Source: Candidatus Pantoea floridensis (GTDB lineage: Bacteria > Pseudomonadota > Gammaproteobacteria > Enterobacterales > Enterobacteriaceae). From it: 64,000 nucleotides of DNA. The notes under the pieces were generated by a model. That model ran no database searches and had not been told where the DNA came from. It saw nothing but the letters and a program-made list of their open reading frames with translations. Each line of letters begins with the position of its first letter. The first letter of the stretch is position 1. The translations under genes were made by a program, and so were the position numbers. This document shows, one piece after another, positions 39,906 to 50,834 of this stretch. The stretch is taken from the NCBI RefSeq assembly GCF_900215435.1, contig NZ_OCMY01000001.1, forward strand, positions 992,001-1,056,000. The letters are read 5' to 3'.

Positions 39906-40217
39906 TTAAGGCTTTAACGAACTGTAATACGCCGACAAATCTTCCATATCCTGATCGCTCAATCCCGCTACAAAGGCTTTCATTACTTCCGCCTGGCCGC
40001 CGCTGCGTTCGCCTTTTTTGTAGGCCTGCAGCGAGTGCAGCAGATAAGGCGCATGTTGCCCCGCCAGGTTCGGATAAAGCGGCACTGCACTATTGCCCTC
40101 CGCGCCGTGACATGCCATACAGCTTGCCGCTTTTTGCGCACCAGCATTGACATCGCCCTCGGCAAACGCCGGCAGCGTCGCAGCGCATAAAAGCGCAGCA
40201 ATCAAATACTTCATCAT
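39906..40217 (-). CDS. Periplasmic class I cytochrome c
   Basis: A 103-residue exported monohaem cytochrome of the c553/c4-domain type. A signal peptide ends near AFA at residue 19. The haem motif CMACH is at 33-37. LYPNLAGQHAPYLLHSLQAYKKGER and the late DQDMEDLSAYYSSL helix match class I proteins; a Met in the C-terminal half would be the sixth ligand. It is encoded right after tilS on the same strand, 11 bases apart. E. coli has no equivalent here. Its redox partner is unknown. Confidence 0.9.
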   Translation of the reverse strand: MMKYLIAALLCAATLPAFAEGDVNAGAQKAASCMACHGAEGNSAVPLYPNLAGQHAPYLLHSLQAYKKGERSGGQAEVMKAFVAGLSDQDMEDLSAYYSSLKP

Positions 40218-40228
40218 TGCTCTCCATT

Positions 40229-41530
40229 TTATTGTTGTGGTAACCAGATCGCCTGCCAGCCTTGCTTATTACTGGCTGCGCCTTCGCGCGTAATAAACAG
40301 TCCCGGCGCGCAAATGAGCGTCAGGTTGTAGTAAATCAAGGGGATACGTTCGCGTTGCCAGGGCGCAACGCCCAACTCTTGCCACAGCTTTTTGATCTCG
40401 CGGCCACCCGCGCGACCCAGCAGGTGATAATAGCCTTGTGCCTTGAAGCGAATAGTGATCTCTTCATCCGCATCAGGCTGTCGTAACGCGGCAACGTCTC
40501 CGTTCGCCTGTAGCGCGCCTAAATCTGCCGGTAAATCGAGCGGCTGGCTGCGGTCTTGCCAGGTTAGCGAGTGCTGACTCAGCGATGGCTGCGGCCTTAG
40601 CCAGTAGAGTTGCTGGCGATAGCGGCGCAGCTCAAATGCGCCAAAACGCAGGCAAGGTCTGGCATCTTCACGGCTGTTGATGACTTCATCGGTAATACGT
40701 TTGAGCGCCTCGCGCGAGGGCATTGCGCCGCCCTGCTGGGCAATCCAGCGGCGTAACAGCGCATGGCGCCGCGCTTCACTCATGGTGATCAACGGCGGGA
40801 AATGCAGGGCACCGCGCCCATCGGTAAGCTGCAGCAACTGTTCCGCCAGCAGCTCATCCAACAGTTGCTCCTGCTCGCCACAGAGTGCGGCACTACGTGC
40901 GCTGGCGGCACTGAAATGTGGCCAGCGCGCCTGCAGCAGCGGCAAAATCTGCTGGCGCAGGAAGTTGCGGTCATAGCGGCTATCAGCGTTACTTTCATCT
41001 TCAATCCAGCGCAGATGATGTTCCGCGGCGTAGGCTTCCAGCTGCTGTCGAGGGATATCGAGAAACGGGCGCAGGTGCACGCGATCGCCAACGCTGCGCT
41101 GCGACGGCATCGCCGCCAAACCGGCCGGTCCGCTGCCGCGTTTTAACGCCAGCAGCAGCGTTTCCGCCTGATCGTCGAGGTGCTGCGCAGTAAGTAAGTG
41201 CTCACCGGGTTGTAGCTGCTGAAACAGCGCCTGGTAGCGCGCCTCGCGTGCTGCCGCTTCAATGCCATTGTGGCGGCCATCAACCTGTACACGCAGAATC
41301 TCACAAGGAATCTGCCACTGCTGGCAAATCTGCTGGCAATGTTGCGCCCAGCTATCAGCATTGGGGCTTAAGCCATGATGAACATGTAACGCACGCACGC
41401 GCAGCTGCGGCTGCTGACCTTGCCAGCAGACCAACTGATGCAGCAGCACGGTTGAATCGAGTCCGCCACTGAACGCCAGCACACAGCGGGCGTCGGGTGT
41501 CAGCAGCGAAGCAAGATGAGATAAAGACAT
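40229..41530 (-). CDS. tilS: tRNA(Ile)-lysidine synthase
   Basis: ATP-dependent formation of lysidine at position 34 of the CAU tRNA-Ile, switching it from Met to Ile. It has 433 residues. The PP-loop FSGGLDSTVLLHQ begins at residue 20. Central HLDDQAETLLLALKRGSG and the C-terminal TilS substrate-binding domain (around YYHLLGRAGGREIKKLWQEL) are typical. The cytochrome gene follows closely, so they may be co-transcribed. Confidence 0.96.
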   Translation of the reverse strand: MSLSHLASLLTPDARCVLAFSGGLDSTVLLHQLVCWQGQQPQLRVRALHVHHGLSPNADSWAQHCQQICQQWQIPCEILRVQVDGRHNGIEAAAREARYQALFQQLQPGEHLLTAQHLDDQAETLLLALKRGSGPAGLAAMPSQRSVGDRVHLRPFLDIPRQQLEAYAAEHHLRWIEDESNADSRYDRNFLRQQILPLLQARWPHFSAASARSAALCGEQEQLLDELLAEQLLQLTDGRGALHFPPLITMSEARRHALLRRWIAQQGGAMPSREALKRITDEVINSREDARPCLRFGAFELRRYRQQLYWLRPQPSLSQHSLTWQDRSQPLDLPADLGALQANGDVAALRQPDADEEITIRFKAQGYYHLLGRAGGREIKKLWQELGVAPWQRERIPLIYYNLTLICAPGLFITREGAASNKQGWQAIWLPQQ

Positions 41531-41540
41531 GAGCGCGTTC

Positions 41541-41579
41541 CGTCCAAGCGAGCCACCGAATTGCGGCTCGCGGCGGACG
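41541..41579. terminator. Hairpin between yaeR and tilS
   Basis: Nested arms CGTCC/GGACG and GCGAGCC/GGCTCGC lie in the 54-base gap. No T-run follows on the minus strand, so it is a candidate attenuator or processing site only. Confidence 0.35.
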
Positions 41580-41584
41580 CTAGT

Positions 41585-41974
41585 TTACGCCTGATACAGC
41601 TCCAGCGGCAAACCGTCCGGATCGGGGAAAAAGGTGCAGGCTTTGCCAGTTAGCGCATCGATACGAATCGGTTCGCACATCACGCCTTTTTCCGCCAGCG
41701 CGGCAATCGACTGCTCAACATCATCCACGCAAAATGCTAAATGGCGCAGGCCACAGGCTTCCGGCCCGCTGACGCGCGGAGGTGGTGATGGGAATGAGAA
41801 AAGCTCAATGGTGTAAACCCCATTCAGGCCGAGGTCGCCTTTCCAGGAGTCGCGCTCGGCGCGATAATATTCACCCAAAAGTTCAAAGCCCAGCACGTCA
41901 CAGTAAAACGCCTTACTGCGCTGGTAATCGGTGGCAATAATGGCAATGTGGTGGATCTGTTTAATCTGTAGCAT
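41585..41974 (-). CDS. yaeR: VOC-family (glyoxalase I-like) protein YaeR
   Basis: A 129-residue vicinal oxygen chelate protein. The metal site His is in QIHHIAIIATDY, with HLAF and the final Glu of GLPLELYQA; DSWKGDLGLNG and EACGLRHLAFCVDD align with E. coli YaeR. Substrate is unknown. The start at ATG 41974 (MLQIKQIHH) follows CCGGAG and gives the E. coli length; the frame extends upstream without homology. Confidence 0.92.
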   Translation of the reverse strand: MLQIKQIHHIAIIATDYQRSKAFYCDVLGFELLGEYYRAERDSWKGDLGLNGVYTIELFSFPSPPPRVSGPEACGLRHLAFCVDDVEQSIAALAEKGVMCEPIRIDALTGKACTFFPDPDGLPLELYQA

Positions 41975-42049
41975 AGCGGCTCCGGTTGTCACATCAGCCG
42001 CTTACCCTACGTGGCAAAAGCGGCAATGGAAAGAGGGGATTATCCTAAG

Positions 42050-44200
42050 TTAGCGATCGTCTTCTTCACGCAATACGCGCACCAGATAGCGGCCATCTTC
42101 GGTCAGCGTCGCGCCGTGGATATCGGTTTCGAAGCCGGGATAATGGCGCCCGATGGTACAGAGCATCAGCAGAAAATCGAGCACTGAACGGCTCTCTTCG
42201 GTGATCATCTCGCCCGGCATCACGACCGGCACGCCTGGTGGGTATGGCAAAATCATGTTGGCCGAGATACGTCCCACCAGCTCGCCAATATCAACGGTTT
42301 CAACCTGGCCTTTTACCTGACGCTGAAAGGCCTGATGCGGTGTCATTTTCATCTCAGGCAGCACGTCAAATGCCTTCAGCATCAGACGCGGCAGATCGTG
42401 TTGCAGAATCAGCTGATGAATCCCCTGCGCCAGCGTTTGAATACGCATATTGCGATAGAAATCGGGATCTTCAGCGTAGAGATCCGGCAGCATGTTTTTT
42501 ACCCGCAGATTGAGATCGTAGGCGCGCTTAAATTCGGTAAGACCACGCAGCACGCTCATCGCCTTGGTTTTATCGATACCGATGCTGAACAGGAACAGCA
42601 AATTGTAGGGTCCGGTTTTCTCCACCACGATGCCGCGCTGGTCGAGGAATTTCGCCACCAGCGCGGCGGGAATGCCCTCTTCCGCCATCTTTCCGAGCTC
42701 ACTCATGCCCGGCGTCAGGATGGTGACTTTGATCGGATCGAGATACATGTGATCGCGGTCGGCGTTGGTGAAGCCGTGCCAGTCGTCTTCGCCCGGCTGG
42801 ATCGGCCAGCATTCAGCTTGATCGACTCGCTCGGGCTGCCAGATATCAAAGAACCAGCCATCGGATTCTTCGCGTAAGCGCTGAATCTCACGGCGAAAAT
42901 GCAGCGCACGCTCAACAGACCGATTGATCAGCCGCTTGCCCGGATTGCCGCGCAGCATCGCGGCCGCCGTTTCAATCGATGACACGATCGCGTAGCTCGG
43001 CGATGTGGTGGTGTGCATCATGTAGGCTTCGTTGAAAGTGTGCTCGTCGTAATCGCCTTTGATGTGAATCAGCGAAGCTTGCGAGAACGCCGCCAACAGT
43101 TTGTGCGTCGATTGCGTTTCATAGATCACTTTGCCGGGAATACGATCGCCGCTCATGCCGCTTTTTCCCGCATAGATCGGATGGAAATTGGTGTACGGCA
43201 CCCATGCTGAATCGAAATGAATCGACGGCACATCCAACGTTTGCTTGATGAACTGCGTGTTATACAGCAGGCCATCGTAAGTTGAGTTGGTGATCACCGC
43301 ATGCACAGGCCAACTGGCGCGCGGCGTGGCGTTGACCTTTTGCTGAATGCTGTCGCGCGTAAATTCACGCTGCGGGATACCACCAAGAATGCCTAGCGCG
43401 TTACGCGTCGGCTTGAGCCAGATCGGGATAATATCGCTCATCATCAGTAAATGGGTCAGCGATTTATGGCAGTTACGGTCAATCAATACCGTGCTGCCGG
43501 CGGGAGCCGCGTACATGCCGACGATTTTGTTTGAGGTCGAGGTGCCGTTGGTCACCATGTAGCTTTGCTCAGCACCAAAGGTGCGCGCGACATACTCTTC
43601 CGCTTCCAGATGCGGACCGGTGTGGTCGAGTAACGAACCCAATTCTGTTACCGAAATCGAAACATCGGCTTTTAAGGTGTTCGAGCCAAAGAAATCATAG
43701 AACAGGCTGCCGACCGGACTTTTCTGGAAGGCACTACCGCCCATATGACCAGGCGTGCAGAAAGTGTATTTGCCCTCTTTGACGTAGGTGAAGAGGGCTT
43801 TCGTCAGCGGCGGCGTAATGTTATCGATGTACTCATCGGTGTACTGACGGATATGCAATGCGATGTCGTCGGCTGCGCTTAAGGCGTACTCAAAGAAGTG
43901 CAGCGCCATACGCATCTCGTTGATGCTGACATCCATTTGTGAATGGGTGTTGATGAAGGCGTACAGCGGCAGATATTCGTTGAGCTGATTGATGTCGCTA
44001 CATAGCGCCAGACTGTATTCGTCCCAGTCGAAAATCACGCCGCAGATGCGCGGATTGTGTTCGATCAGTTTCACCAGGTCGCTGGCATTATTGGGATAAA
44101 CGGTTTGGAAGCCCTGCTGTTTCAGTGCGGCATCCAGTTCGCGAATAGGCTCATCTTTGTAGAAAGCGCCGTGCGGTCCCATGATCGCAATAATATTCAC
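42050..44200 (-). CDS. ldcC: Lysine decarboxylase, constitutive (LdcC)
   Basis: PLP-dependent decarboxylation of lysine to cadaverine. It has 716 residues. The N-terminal response-regulator-like wing domain spans about 1-130, followed by the catalytic core with FCTPGHMGGSAF and the PLP lysine Lys367 in ETQSTHKLLAAFSQ. The C-terminal Orn/Lys/Arg decarboxylase domain includes LPYPPGVPVVMPGE. Position between accA and yaeR is that of ldcC, not of the acid-inducible cadBA operon. No cadB lies nearby. Confidence 0.95.
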   Translation of the reverse strand: MNIIAIMGPHGAFYKDEPIRELDAALKQQGFQTVYPNNASDLVKLIEHNPRICGVIFDWDEYSLALCSDINQLNEYLPLYAFINTHSQMDVSINEMRMALHFFEYALSAADDIALHIRQYTDEYIDNITPPLTKALFTYVKEGKYTFCTPGHMGGSAFQKSPVGSLFYDFFGSNTLKADVSISVTELGSLLDHTGPHLEAEEYVARTFGAEQSYMVTNGTSTSNKIVGMYAAPAGSTVLIDRNCHKSLTHLLMMSDIIPIWLKPTRNALGILGGIPQREFTRDSIQQKVNATPRASWPVHAVITNSTYDGLLYNTQFIKQTLDVPSIHFDSAWVPYTNFHPIYAGKSGMSGDRIPGKVIYETQSTHKLLAAFSQASLIHIKGDYDEHTFNEAYMMHTTTSPSYAIVSSIETAAAMLRGNPGKRLINRSVERALHFRREIQRLREESDGWFFDIWQPERVDQAECWPIQPGEDDWHGFTNADRDHMYLDPIKVTILTPGMSELGKMAEEGIPAALVAKFLDQRGIVVEKTGPYNLLFLFSIGIDKTKAMSVLRGLTEFKRAYDLNLRVKNMLPDLYAEDPDFYRNMRIQTLAQGIHQLILQHDLPRLMLKAFDVLPEMKMTPHQAFQRQVKGQVETVDIGELVGRISANMILPYPPGVPVVMPGEMITEESRSVLDFLLMLCTIGRHYPGFETDIHGATLTEDGRYLVRVLREEDDR

Positions 44201-44299
44201 TGCTCACCTCCTGTGGTGTTGTGGCACTGAATAAGGATAGCGAAAAGCGGACAAGGATGGACCTGGAATGCTCTGCTGTTGAGTTTCGATGCAAATAAA

Positions 44300-44528
44300 G
44301 CGCGATAAATCGCGCCGCTACAATGTGTGCAGATCCGATGCTAAAGCCATGATAAAGCTAGAGGGTACAGGAAAGACCAGCCCGAAGAGCGAAGCGTCCG
44401 AGCCAGGTACGGCGAGGCCGATCTGCATGGATGCAGGTATTCTTTGCGATCGGGCTGAGCTTTACTGGACCTGGCTCCGAAGTCACAGCAAAATTGTCGA
44501 ACCAGGTAGCCATAAATGGCTAACCTAC
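44300..44528. repeat. REP-like hairpins and a nested inverted repeat upstream of ldcC
   Basis: The 377-base accA-ldcC gap holds no gene. GCGCGAT-AA-ATCGCGC (44300-44315) precedes CGCTAC, and GGTAGCCAT-AA-ATGGCTAACC (44505-44525) runs into CTAC; both resemble the REP family. Between them is a nested structure: outer arms GAGCCAGGT (44400-44408) and ACCTGGCTC (44469-44477), middle CCGATC/GATCGG (44418-44423, 44448-44453), inner TGCAT/ATGCA (44424-44435). A short frame crossing this DNA is not called. Confidence 0.7.
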
Positions 44529-44532
44529 AGGC

Positions 44533-44559
44533 ATAAAAAAAGCGGACCGAGGTCCGCTT
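44533..44559 (-). terminator. Terminator of the accA transcript
   Basis: Minus-strand arms AAGCGGACC and GGTCCGCTT around a two-base centre are followed by a run of seven T, 19 bases past the accA stop. Confidence 0.93.
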
Positions 44560-44577
44560 CTTGCTAAGCCTAATGTA

Positions 44578-45537
44578 TCAAGCGTAGCCGTAATTCATTA
44601 GGCGCTGATAACGACGGTTGAGCAACTCTTCGGTGCTCAGCACATCAAGATCGGCCAGATCCGCCAACAGCTGCTGCTTGAGGCTGGCAGCGATGTCCAG
44701 CGGATGACGATGCGCACCACCCAGCGGTTCTGGAATGATGGAATCGATCAGTTTCAGCTCTTTTAAGCGCTCAGCGGTGATGCCCATCGCTTCTGCAGCT
44801 AACGGCGCTTTATCGGCGCTTTTCCACAGAATTGACGCACAGCCTTCCGGTGAAATCACCGAATAAGTGCTGTACTGCAGCATGTTCACCTTGTCACCCA
44901 CGCCGATAGCCAACGCCCCACCGGAACCGCCTTCACCAATGACGGTACAAATCACCGGAATTTTCAGGCCAGACATTTCGCGCAGGTTACGGGCAATCGC
45001 TTCAGACTGGCCGCGCTCTTCTGCGCCCACGCCCGGATACGCACCCGGCGTGTCGATGAAGGTGATCAGCGGCATCTTGAAGCGTTCAGCCATTTCCATC
45101 AGACGCAGCGCTTTACGGTAACCTTCTGGTGCTGGCATACCGAAATTACGGCGGATTTTCTCTTTAGTTTCGCGACCTTTCTGGTGACCAATGACCATTA
45201 CTGGACGACCGTCTAAGCGCGCAATACCGCCGACAATCGCTTTATCATCGGCGTAAGCACGATCGCCAGCCAGTTCGTCGAAATCATCAAACGCGTTGCG
45301 GATATAGTCCAGTGTATAAGGACGCAGCGGATGACGCGCAAGCTGCGCCACTTGCCAGGCGCCTAAATCAGAGAAGATTTTACGGGTCAGCTCGACGCTT
45401 TTTTCGCGCAGACGCTGCACTTCTTCATCCAAATTAATATCGTGTTTTTCATCCGAACGACCAATCGATGTTAACGAGTCGATTTTCGCTTCAAGCTCTG
45501 CGATTGGCTGTTCAAAATCCAGGTAATTAAGACTCAT
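44578..45537 (-). CDS. accA: Acetyl-CoA carboxylase carboxyltransferase alpha
   Basis: Alpha subunit of the carboxyltransferase that, with AccD, makes malonyl-CoA for fatty acid synthesis. It has 319 residues. Crotonase-fold blocks: [53 protein letters not shown] and [11 protein letters not shown]. It follows dnaE by 12 bases and ends at a strong terminator, so it is the last gene of the lpx-dnaE-accA transcript. Confidence 0.98.
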   Translation of the reverse strand: MSLNYLDFEQPIAELEAKIDSLTSIGRSDEKHDINLDEEVQRLREKSVELTRKIFSDLGAWQVAQLARHPLRPYTLDYIRNAFDDFDELAGDRAYADDKAIVGGIARLDGRPVMVIGHQKGRETKEKIRRNFGMPAPEGYRKALRLMEMAERFKMPLITFIDTPGAYPGVGAEERGQSEAIARNLREMSGLKIPVICTVIGEGGSGGALAIGVGDKVNMLQYSTYSVISPEGCASILWKSADKAPLAAEAMGITAERLKELKLIDSIIPEPLGGAHRHPLDIAASLKQQLLADLADLDVLSTEELLNRRYQRLMNYGYA

Positions 45538-45549
45538 AATGTTCCTGTT

Positions 45550-48500
45550 TTAGTCAAACTCCAGTTCCACCTGCTCCGATCCTACTAACGACCGCAAATC
45601 GTTGAGTAAACGATCGCTGGGCGAAATTCGCCACGCTGCACCAAAGCGCAGCTTCGCCCGCGCATCGGCTCTCTGATAGTAGAGATGCACCGGAATGGTC
45701 CCGGAGCGATGAGGCTCCAGAGACTGGCGGAGACGGTTTAAAAGCTGGTCATCAATTTGCCTGTCCGTCAGCGAGATAGCAAGTCCGCGCGCGTATTTTT
45801 CCCGCGCTTCGTCGATGTCCATAACTTCTCTGGCGGTCATTTTAAGGCCACCGCTAAAGTCATCAAAGCTGACCTGTCCACTGACGATCAGGATACGGTC
45901 CTTCTCCAGCAACTGCTGGTATTTATCTAACGCATCGGTAAATAACATCACTTCAAGACGACCAGAACGATCGTCAATCGTACAAATACCAATTCGGTTG
46001 CCGCGCTTAGTCACCATCACCCGGGCGGCAATCACCAGCCCCGCTGCAACGGTTACTTTACCACGATCTGTCGGATGCATGTCTTTCAGCCGCATGCCGC
46101 CGACGTAACGCTCAATTTCTTTCAAATACTGATTAATCGGATGGCCGGTAAGATACAAACCGAGCGTCTCACGTTCGCCATCCAACTGAACCTGCTCTGG
46201 CCAGGGCGTGATGCTGGCGTAGGATTTCTCCACCTGCTCCGGCTCTTCTGCCAGCACACCAAACATATCGGCCTGGCCGATGGCTTCGGCTTTGGCGTGC
46301 TGATCGGCGGCTTTTAACGCATCGCCAAGCGCACTCATCAACGCCGCACGATGCGGCCCCAGACGATCAAACGCCCCCGACATGATCAGTTTTTCCATCA
46401 CGCGACGGTTGATCTTCTTGGTGTCAGTGCGCGCACAGAGATCGAACAGCTCTTTGAAGTAGCCGCCTTCGTTACGCGCATCAATGATCGCTTCAATCGG
46501 GCCTTCGCCCACGCCTTTGATCGCGCCGATGCCGTAAACGATCTCACCTTCATCATTAACGTGGAACGGATAGAGGCCTGAGTTGATGTCAGGTGGCAGC
46601 ACTTTAAGGCCCATGCGCCAGCACTCATCCACCAAACCGACCACTTTCTCGGTGTTATCCATATCGGCGGTCATTACCGCCGCCATAAACTCTGCCGGAT
46701 AGTGCGCTTTCAGCCACAGCGTTTGGTAGGAAACCAATGCGTAAGCCGCGGAGTGTGACTTGTTGAAGCCATAACCCGCAAACTTCTCTACCAGATCGAA
46801 GATTTTCATCGACAGTTCGCCGTCGACGCCCATCTTCTCCGCCCCGTCCTGGAACACCGAACGCTGCTTCGCCATCTCTTCCGGTTTCTTTTTACCCATC
46901 GCACGACGCAACATATCTGCGCCACCCAGCGTATAGCCGGACAACACCTGTGCGATCTGCATCACCTGTTCCTGGTACAGAATGATGCCGTAGGTCGGCT
47001 CCAGCACCGGCTTCAGGGTTTCGTGCTGCCACTGAATATCCGGATAGGAGATCTCTTCGCGGCCGTGCTTACGGTCAATGAAGTTATCGACCATGCCGGA
47101 TTGCAGTGGACCCGGACGGAACAGCGCCACCAGTGCGATCATGTCTTCGAAGCAGTCAGGCTTCAGACGTTTGATCAGATCTTTCATGCCGCGCGATTCA
47201 AGCTGGAACACCGCAGTGGTTTCCGAGCGTTGCAGCATGTCGAAGCTTTTCTTGTCATCCAGCGGGATGGCGGCGATATCAATTGGCGGCAGACCCTGCT
47301 TTTCACGGCGCGGGTTAATCATCTTCAGCGCCCAGTCGATGATGGTGAGCGTACGCAGGCCGAGGAAGTCAAACTTCACCAGCCCGGCGTACTCCACGTC
47401 ATTCTTATCAAACTGGGTAACCGGGAACTGTCCGTTCTCATCGCAGTACAGCGGGGCAAAATCGGTAATCTTAGTCGGCGAAATCACCACACCACCGGCA
47501 TGTTTACCGGCGTTACGCGTGACACCTTCCAGTTTGCGCGCCATGTCAATCAGCGCTTTAACCTCTTCGTCTGCCTCATAGATCTCCGGCAGCTGCGGTT
47601 CCGCCAGGAAGGCTTTTTCCAGCGTCATGCCCGGATCCGGCGGGATCAACTTGGAGATACGATCGACGAAACCATACGGATGACCCAGCACGCGTCCAAC
47701 ATCGCGGATTACCGCTTTCGCCGCCATGGTACCAAAGGTGATGATCTGCGATACCGCTTCACGCCCGTACATCTCGGCAACGTGATCGATAACCTGATCG
47801 CGCTTCTCCATGCAGAAGTCGACGTCGAAGTCGGGCATCGACACACGTTCCGGGTTAAGGAAGCGTTCGAACAGCAGGTCAAACTCCAGCGGATCGATAT
47901 CGGTAATCTTCAGCGCATACGCCACTAACGAACCCGCACCCGAGCCGCGGCCTGGGCCAACGGGAATGCCGTTGTCCTTCGACCACTGGATAAACTCCAT
48001 CACGATCAAGAAGTAACCGGGGAACCCCATCTGGTTGATAACGGTAAGTTCAATTTCCAGACGTTCGTCATATTCCACGCGTTTCTCGGCGCGTACTGCG
48101 GCATCGGGGAAGAGAAATTCCAGTCGCTCTTCCAACCCTTCACGCGATTTCGCCACAAGGAAATCTTCGGTGCTCATCTCTCCGGTGGGGAACTGCGGCA
48201 GGAAATATTCACCGAGGCGCACCGTCACGTTACAGCGCTTAGCAATCTCTACGCTATTTTCCAGCGCTTCCGGGATGTCCGAAAACAGCTCGCACATCTC
48301 CTCTTCACTGCGCATATATTGCTGAGGACTGTAATGACGCGGACGTTTCGGATCGTCCAACGTATAGCCGTCATGAATCGCTACGCGGATTTCATGCGCA
48401 TCAAAATCTTCTTCATTCAGGAAACAGACTTCATTGGTGGCAACGACCGGCACGCCTTCGGCAATCGCCAGCTCCACGGCAGCGTGCAGATAGGCTTCTT

Positions 48501-49032
48501 CATCGGCGCGGCCAGTGCGTATCAGCTCAAGGTAATAGCGATTGGGGAAGTGTTCCTGATAGAAGCTCAGGCACTGCGCCACCATGGCACTGTTGCCGCG
48601 CAGCAAGCTACGACCGACATCACCACGGCGTCCGCCGGACAGGAGGATCAAACCTTCGCCTAACTCAATCAGCCAGTCACGATCAATAATCGGCCCTGCA
48701 ATACCATAACCGCGCTGATAAGCGCGCGAAATCAGCAGGGTGAGATTTTGATAACCGGTATTATTCGCTGCCAGCACGGTTAGCTGCGTCAGCTCGTCGC
48801 CCATTAATTCACTGGCGACGTGGAAGTCAGCACCGACAATCGGCTTGATCCCCGCGCCGTGCGCGCTGCCGTAAAAACGCACCAGCCCACAGAGGTTGAT
48901 GTAATCGGTAATCGCGATTGCCGGCATACCCAGCGCAGCCGCCTTCTTGACCAAAGGTCCGGTTTTCGCCAGACCATCAACCATGGAGTAATCGCTATGG
49001 ACGCGCAGATGTATAAAACGAGGTTCAGCCAT
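45550..49032 (-). CDS. dnaE: DNA polymerase III alpha, replicative polymerase
   Basis: Catalytic replicase subunit, 1160 residues as in E. coli. The N-terminal PHP domain has [18 protein letters not shown]. The palm-domain acidic residues are in [12 protein letters not shown] near residue 400 and [10 protein letters not shown] near 555. The helix-hairpin-helix and OB-fold regions follow, including [20 protein letters not shown]. Its proofreading partner DnaQ is also encoded in this window. Confidence 0.98.
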   Translation of the reverse strand: MAEPRFIHLRVHSDYSMVDGLAKTGPLVKKAAALGMPAIAITDYINLCGLVRFYGSAHGAGIKPIVGADFHVASELMGDELTQLTVLAANNTGYQNLTLLISRAYQRGYGIAGPIIDRDWLIELGEGLILLSGGRRGDVGRSLLRGNSAMVAQCLSFYQEHFPNRYYLELIRTGRADEEAYLHAAVELAIAEGVPVVATNEVCFLNEEDFDAHEIRVAIHDGYTLDDPKRPRHYSPQQYMRSEEEMCELFSDIPEALENSVEIAKRCNVTVRLGEYFLPQFPTGEMSTEDFLVAKSREGLEERLEFLFPDAAVRAEKRVEYDERLEIELTVINQMGFPGYFLIVMEFIQWSKDNGIPVGPGRGSGAGSLVAYALKITDIDPLEFDLLFERFLNPERVSMPDFDVDFCMEKRDQVIDHVAEMYGREAVSQIITFGTMAAKAVIRDVGRVLGHPYGFVDRISKLIPPDPGMTLEKAFLAEPQLPEIYEADEEVKALIDMARKLEGVTRNAGKHAGGVVISPTKITDFAPLYCDENGQFPVTQFDKNDVEYAGLVKFDFLGLRTLTIIDWALKMINPRREKQGLPPIDIAAIPLDDKKSFDMLQRSETTAVFQLESRGMKDLIKRLKPDCFEDMIALVALFRPGPLQSGMVDNFIDRKHGREEISYPDIQWQHETLKPVLEPTYGIILYQEQVMQIAQVLSGYTLGGADMLRRAMGKKKPEEMAKQRSVFQDGAEKMGVDGELSMKIFDLVEKFAGYGFNKSHSAAYALVSYQTLWLKAHYPAEFMAAVMTADMDNTEKVVGLVDECWRMGLKVLPPDINSGLYPFHVNDEGEIVYGIGAIKGVGEGPIEAIIDARNEGGYFKELFDLCARTDTKKINRRVMEKLIMSGAFDRLGPHRAALMSALGDALKAADQHAKAEAIGQADMFGVLAEEPEQVEKSYASITPWPEQVQLDGERETLGLYLTGHPINQYLKEIERYVGGMRLKDMHPTDRGKVTVAAGLVIAARVMVTKRGNRIGICTIDDRSGRLEVMLFTDALDKYQQLLEKDRILIVSGQVSFDDFSGGLKMTAREVMDIDEAREKYARGLAISLTDRQIDDQLLNRLRQSLEPHRSGTIPVHLYYQRADARAKLRFGAAWRISPSDRLLNDLRSLVGSEQVELEFD

Positions 49033-49063
49033 ATCAGTTTCCGGTTAAAACAGCGTCAGGCTA

Positions 49064-49690
49064 TTAAAGCGTAGTTGGCTGGCGCGCGGCCAGCACGTCG
49101 GCATCAATCAGGGCATTACGCACCGGCGCAAAGCTGCGACGATGGTGAGGTGTGGCGCCATGCTGCGTCAGCTTTTCCATGTGCAGCGCAGTAGGATAAC
49201 CTTTGTGCTGCGCAAAACCATATTGAGGGAACAGCAGATCCAGCTCGGCCATTTCCCGATCGCGCGTGACTTTGGCGATAATCGAAGCCGCGCTAATCTC
49301 TTGCACCAGACTATCGCCCTTCACCACCGCCTGCGATGGCATGGATAATGCCGGACAGCGGTTGCCATCAATCAGCACAAAATCCGGCACGATGGGTAAA
49401 CCCGCCACCGCGCGCTGCATCGCTAACATGGTAGCGTGCAAAATATTGAGCCGATCGATCTCTTCAGGTTCAGCACGGCCAAGACTCCATGCCAGCGCCT
49501 TCTCTTTGATCTCGTCATACAGCGCTAAACGGCGCTTCTCGGAGAGCTTTTTTGAGTCCGCCAGCCCTACAATTGGGTTGGCGGGATCGAGAATCACCGC
49601 AGCCGTTACGACGGCACCCACCAGTGGGCCGCGCCCGACTTCATCAACGCCTGCAATGAGCTGGGCGTTGGGATAGATAAATTCAGCCAT
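49064..49690 (-). CDS. rnhB: Ribonuclease HII
   Basis: Removes single misincorporated ribonucleotides and cleaves RNA:DNA hybrids. It has 208 residues. Active-site Asp16 and Glu17 lie in [15 protein letters not shown], a third Asp in [24 protein letters not shown] and [11 protein letters not shown] are family blocks. Start ATG 49690 ([10 protein letters not shown]) lies inside the lpxB 3' end by eight bases, so the two are coupled. A longer frame is within lpxB. Confidence 0.97.
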   Translation of the reverse strand: MAEFIYPNAQLIAGVDEVGRGPLVGAVVTAAVILDPANPIVGLADSKKLSEKRRLALYDEIKEKALAWSLGRAEPEEIDRLNILHATMLAMQRAVAGLPIVPDFVLIDGNRCPALSMPSQAVVKGDSLVQEISAASIIAKVTRDREMAELDLLFPQYGFAQHKGYPTALHMEKLTQHGATPHHRRSFAPVRNALIDADVLAARQPTTL

Positions 49691-50831
49691 TGATGATCTC
49701 CAGCACCGCATCCGCCGCCTGCTCGTCGGCATTCCAGCGAATCTGTTGATGCAGTTCGGTGAACGTGTTCAGCAGCGCTTCGCGTTCAGGTCCGGCATGC
49801 AGCAACGGCTCCAGCGCTGCAGCCAGGGCTTCAGGCTGGCATTCATCTTGCAGCAGCTCTTTCACCAGCTCGCGCCCCGCCAGCAAATTAGGCAGCGAAA
49901 CATACGGTGTTTTCACCAGGCGTTTTGCCAGCCAAAAGGTAAACGGTTTCATGCGATAGCCGACCACCATTGGGCATTTTGCCAGCATGCACTCTAGCGC
50001 GGCAGTCCCGGAGGCAAGAATAGCGGCATCACTGGCCAGCATCGCCTGACGACCTTTACCATCCAGCAGATGCATCGGCAGTTCCGGTGCAACCTCCGCT
50101 TTAATCTGCTCGAACTGTTCGCGGCGCTTGACGTTCACCAGCGGCACGACGATTTCCAGCGTCGGATAACGCTGGCGAAGCAGCTGTGCGGCGCGCAGAA
50201 AATCGGCGCTGAGCATTTCAACTTCAGCACCGCGGCTGCCCGGCAGCAAACCAAGGCAAATCGCGTCATCCGCGATGCCTAATTCGCGGCGTGCCGCCAG
50301 CTTATCAGGCTGCAACGGCATCGCATCGGCCATGGTGTGACCAATAAAGCGGCACGGTACGTTAAAGCGGTCATAGAAAGCTTTTTCAAACGGCAAAAAG
50401 GCCAGCACCAGATTGGTGTTGCGGCCAATTTTAAACACGCGCTTTTGACGCCACGCCCATACGGAAGGACTGACGTAATGAATCGTGCGAATGCCCGCGC
50501 GCTTGAGATTGCCTTCCAGCGTAATATTGAAATCCGGCGCATCAATGCCGACGAAAACATCGGGCTTGAGTTCACTAAAGCGCTGCGTTAGATCGCGGCG
50601 AATTTTTAGCAAGCGGCGCAGGCGCCCCAAAACTTCGACAATGCCCATCACCGCCAGCTCTTCCATCTCATACCAGGCTTCGCAGCCTTCGGCTTGCATC
50701 AGCGGGCCGGCCACGCCAACAAAGCGAGCATCAGGATGGCGTGCTTTTAACGCACGGATGAGGCCTGCACCAAGAATATCGCCGGAGGTTTCTCCGGCGA
50801 CCAGGGCAATCGTTAGAGGACGCGATGACAT
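49683..50831 (-). CDS. lpxB: Lipid-A-disaccharide synthase
   Basis: Glycosyltransferase (GT19) joining UDP-2,3-diacylglucosamine and lipid X to the lipid A disaccharide. It has 382 residues. GEASGD-type start region [17 protein letters not shown], the DAPDFN segment, [14 protein letters not shown] [14 protein letters not shown], and [12 protein letters not shown] in the nucleotide-binding domain are intact. Peripheral inner-membrane enzyme. It starts three bases after lpxA. Confidence 0.97.
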   Translation of the reverse strand: MSSRPLTIALVAGETSGDILGAGLIRALKARHPDARFVGVAGPLMQAEGCEAWYEMEELAVMGIVEVLGRLRRLLKIRRDLTQRFSELKPDVFVGIDAPDFNITLEGNLKRAGIRTIHYVSPSVWAWRQKRVFKIGRNTNLVLAFLPFEKAFYDRFNVPCRFIGHTMADAMPLQPDKLAARRELGIADDAICLGLLPGSRGAEVEMLSADFLRAAQLLRQRYPTLEIVVPLVNVKRREQFEQIKAEVAPELPMHLLDGKGRQAMLASDAAILASGTAALECMLAKCPMVVGYRMKPFTFWLAKRLVKTPYVSLPNLLAGRELVKELLQDECQPEALAAALEPLLHAGPEREALLNTFTELHQQIRWNADEQAADAVLEIING

Positions 50832-50834
50832 GGA

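Noticed and set aside
42050..44200. Reading this gene as the acid-inducible cadA
   Set aside because: Its place between accA and yaeR is that of ldcC, and no cadB or cadC is adjacent.
44289..44567. 92-residue plus-strand frame upstream of ldcC
   Set aside because: Crosses two REP-like hairpins, a nested inverted repeat and the accA terminator; no ribosome site or protein-like pattern.
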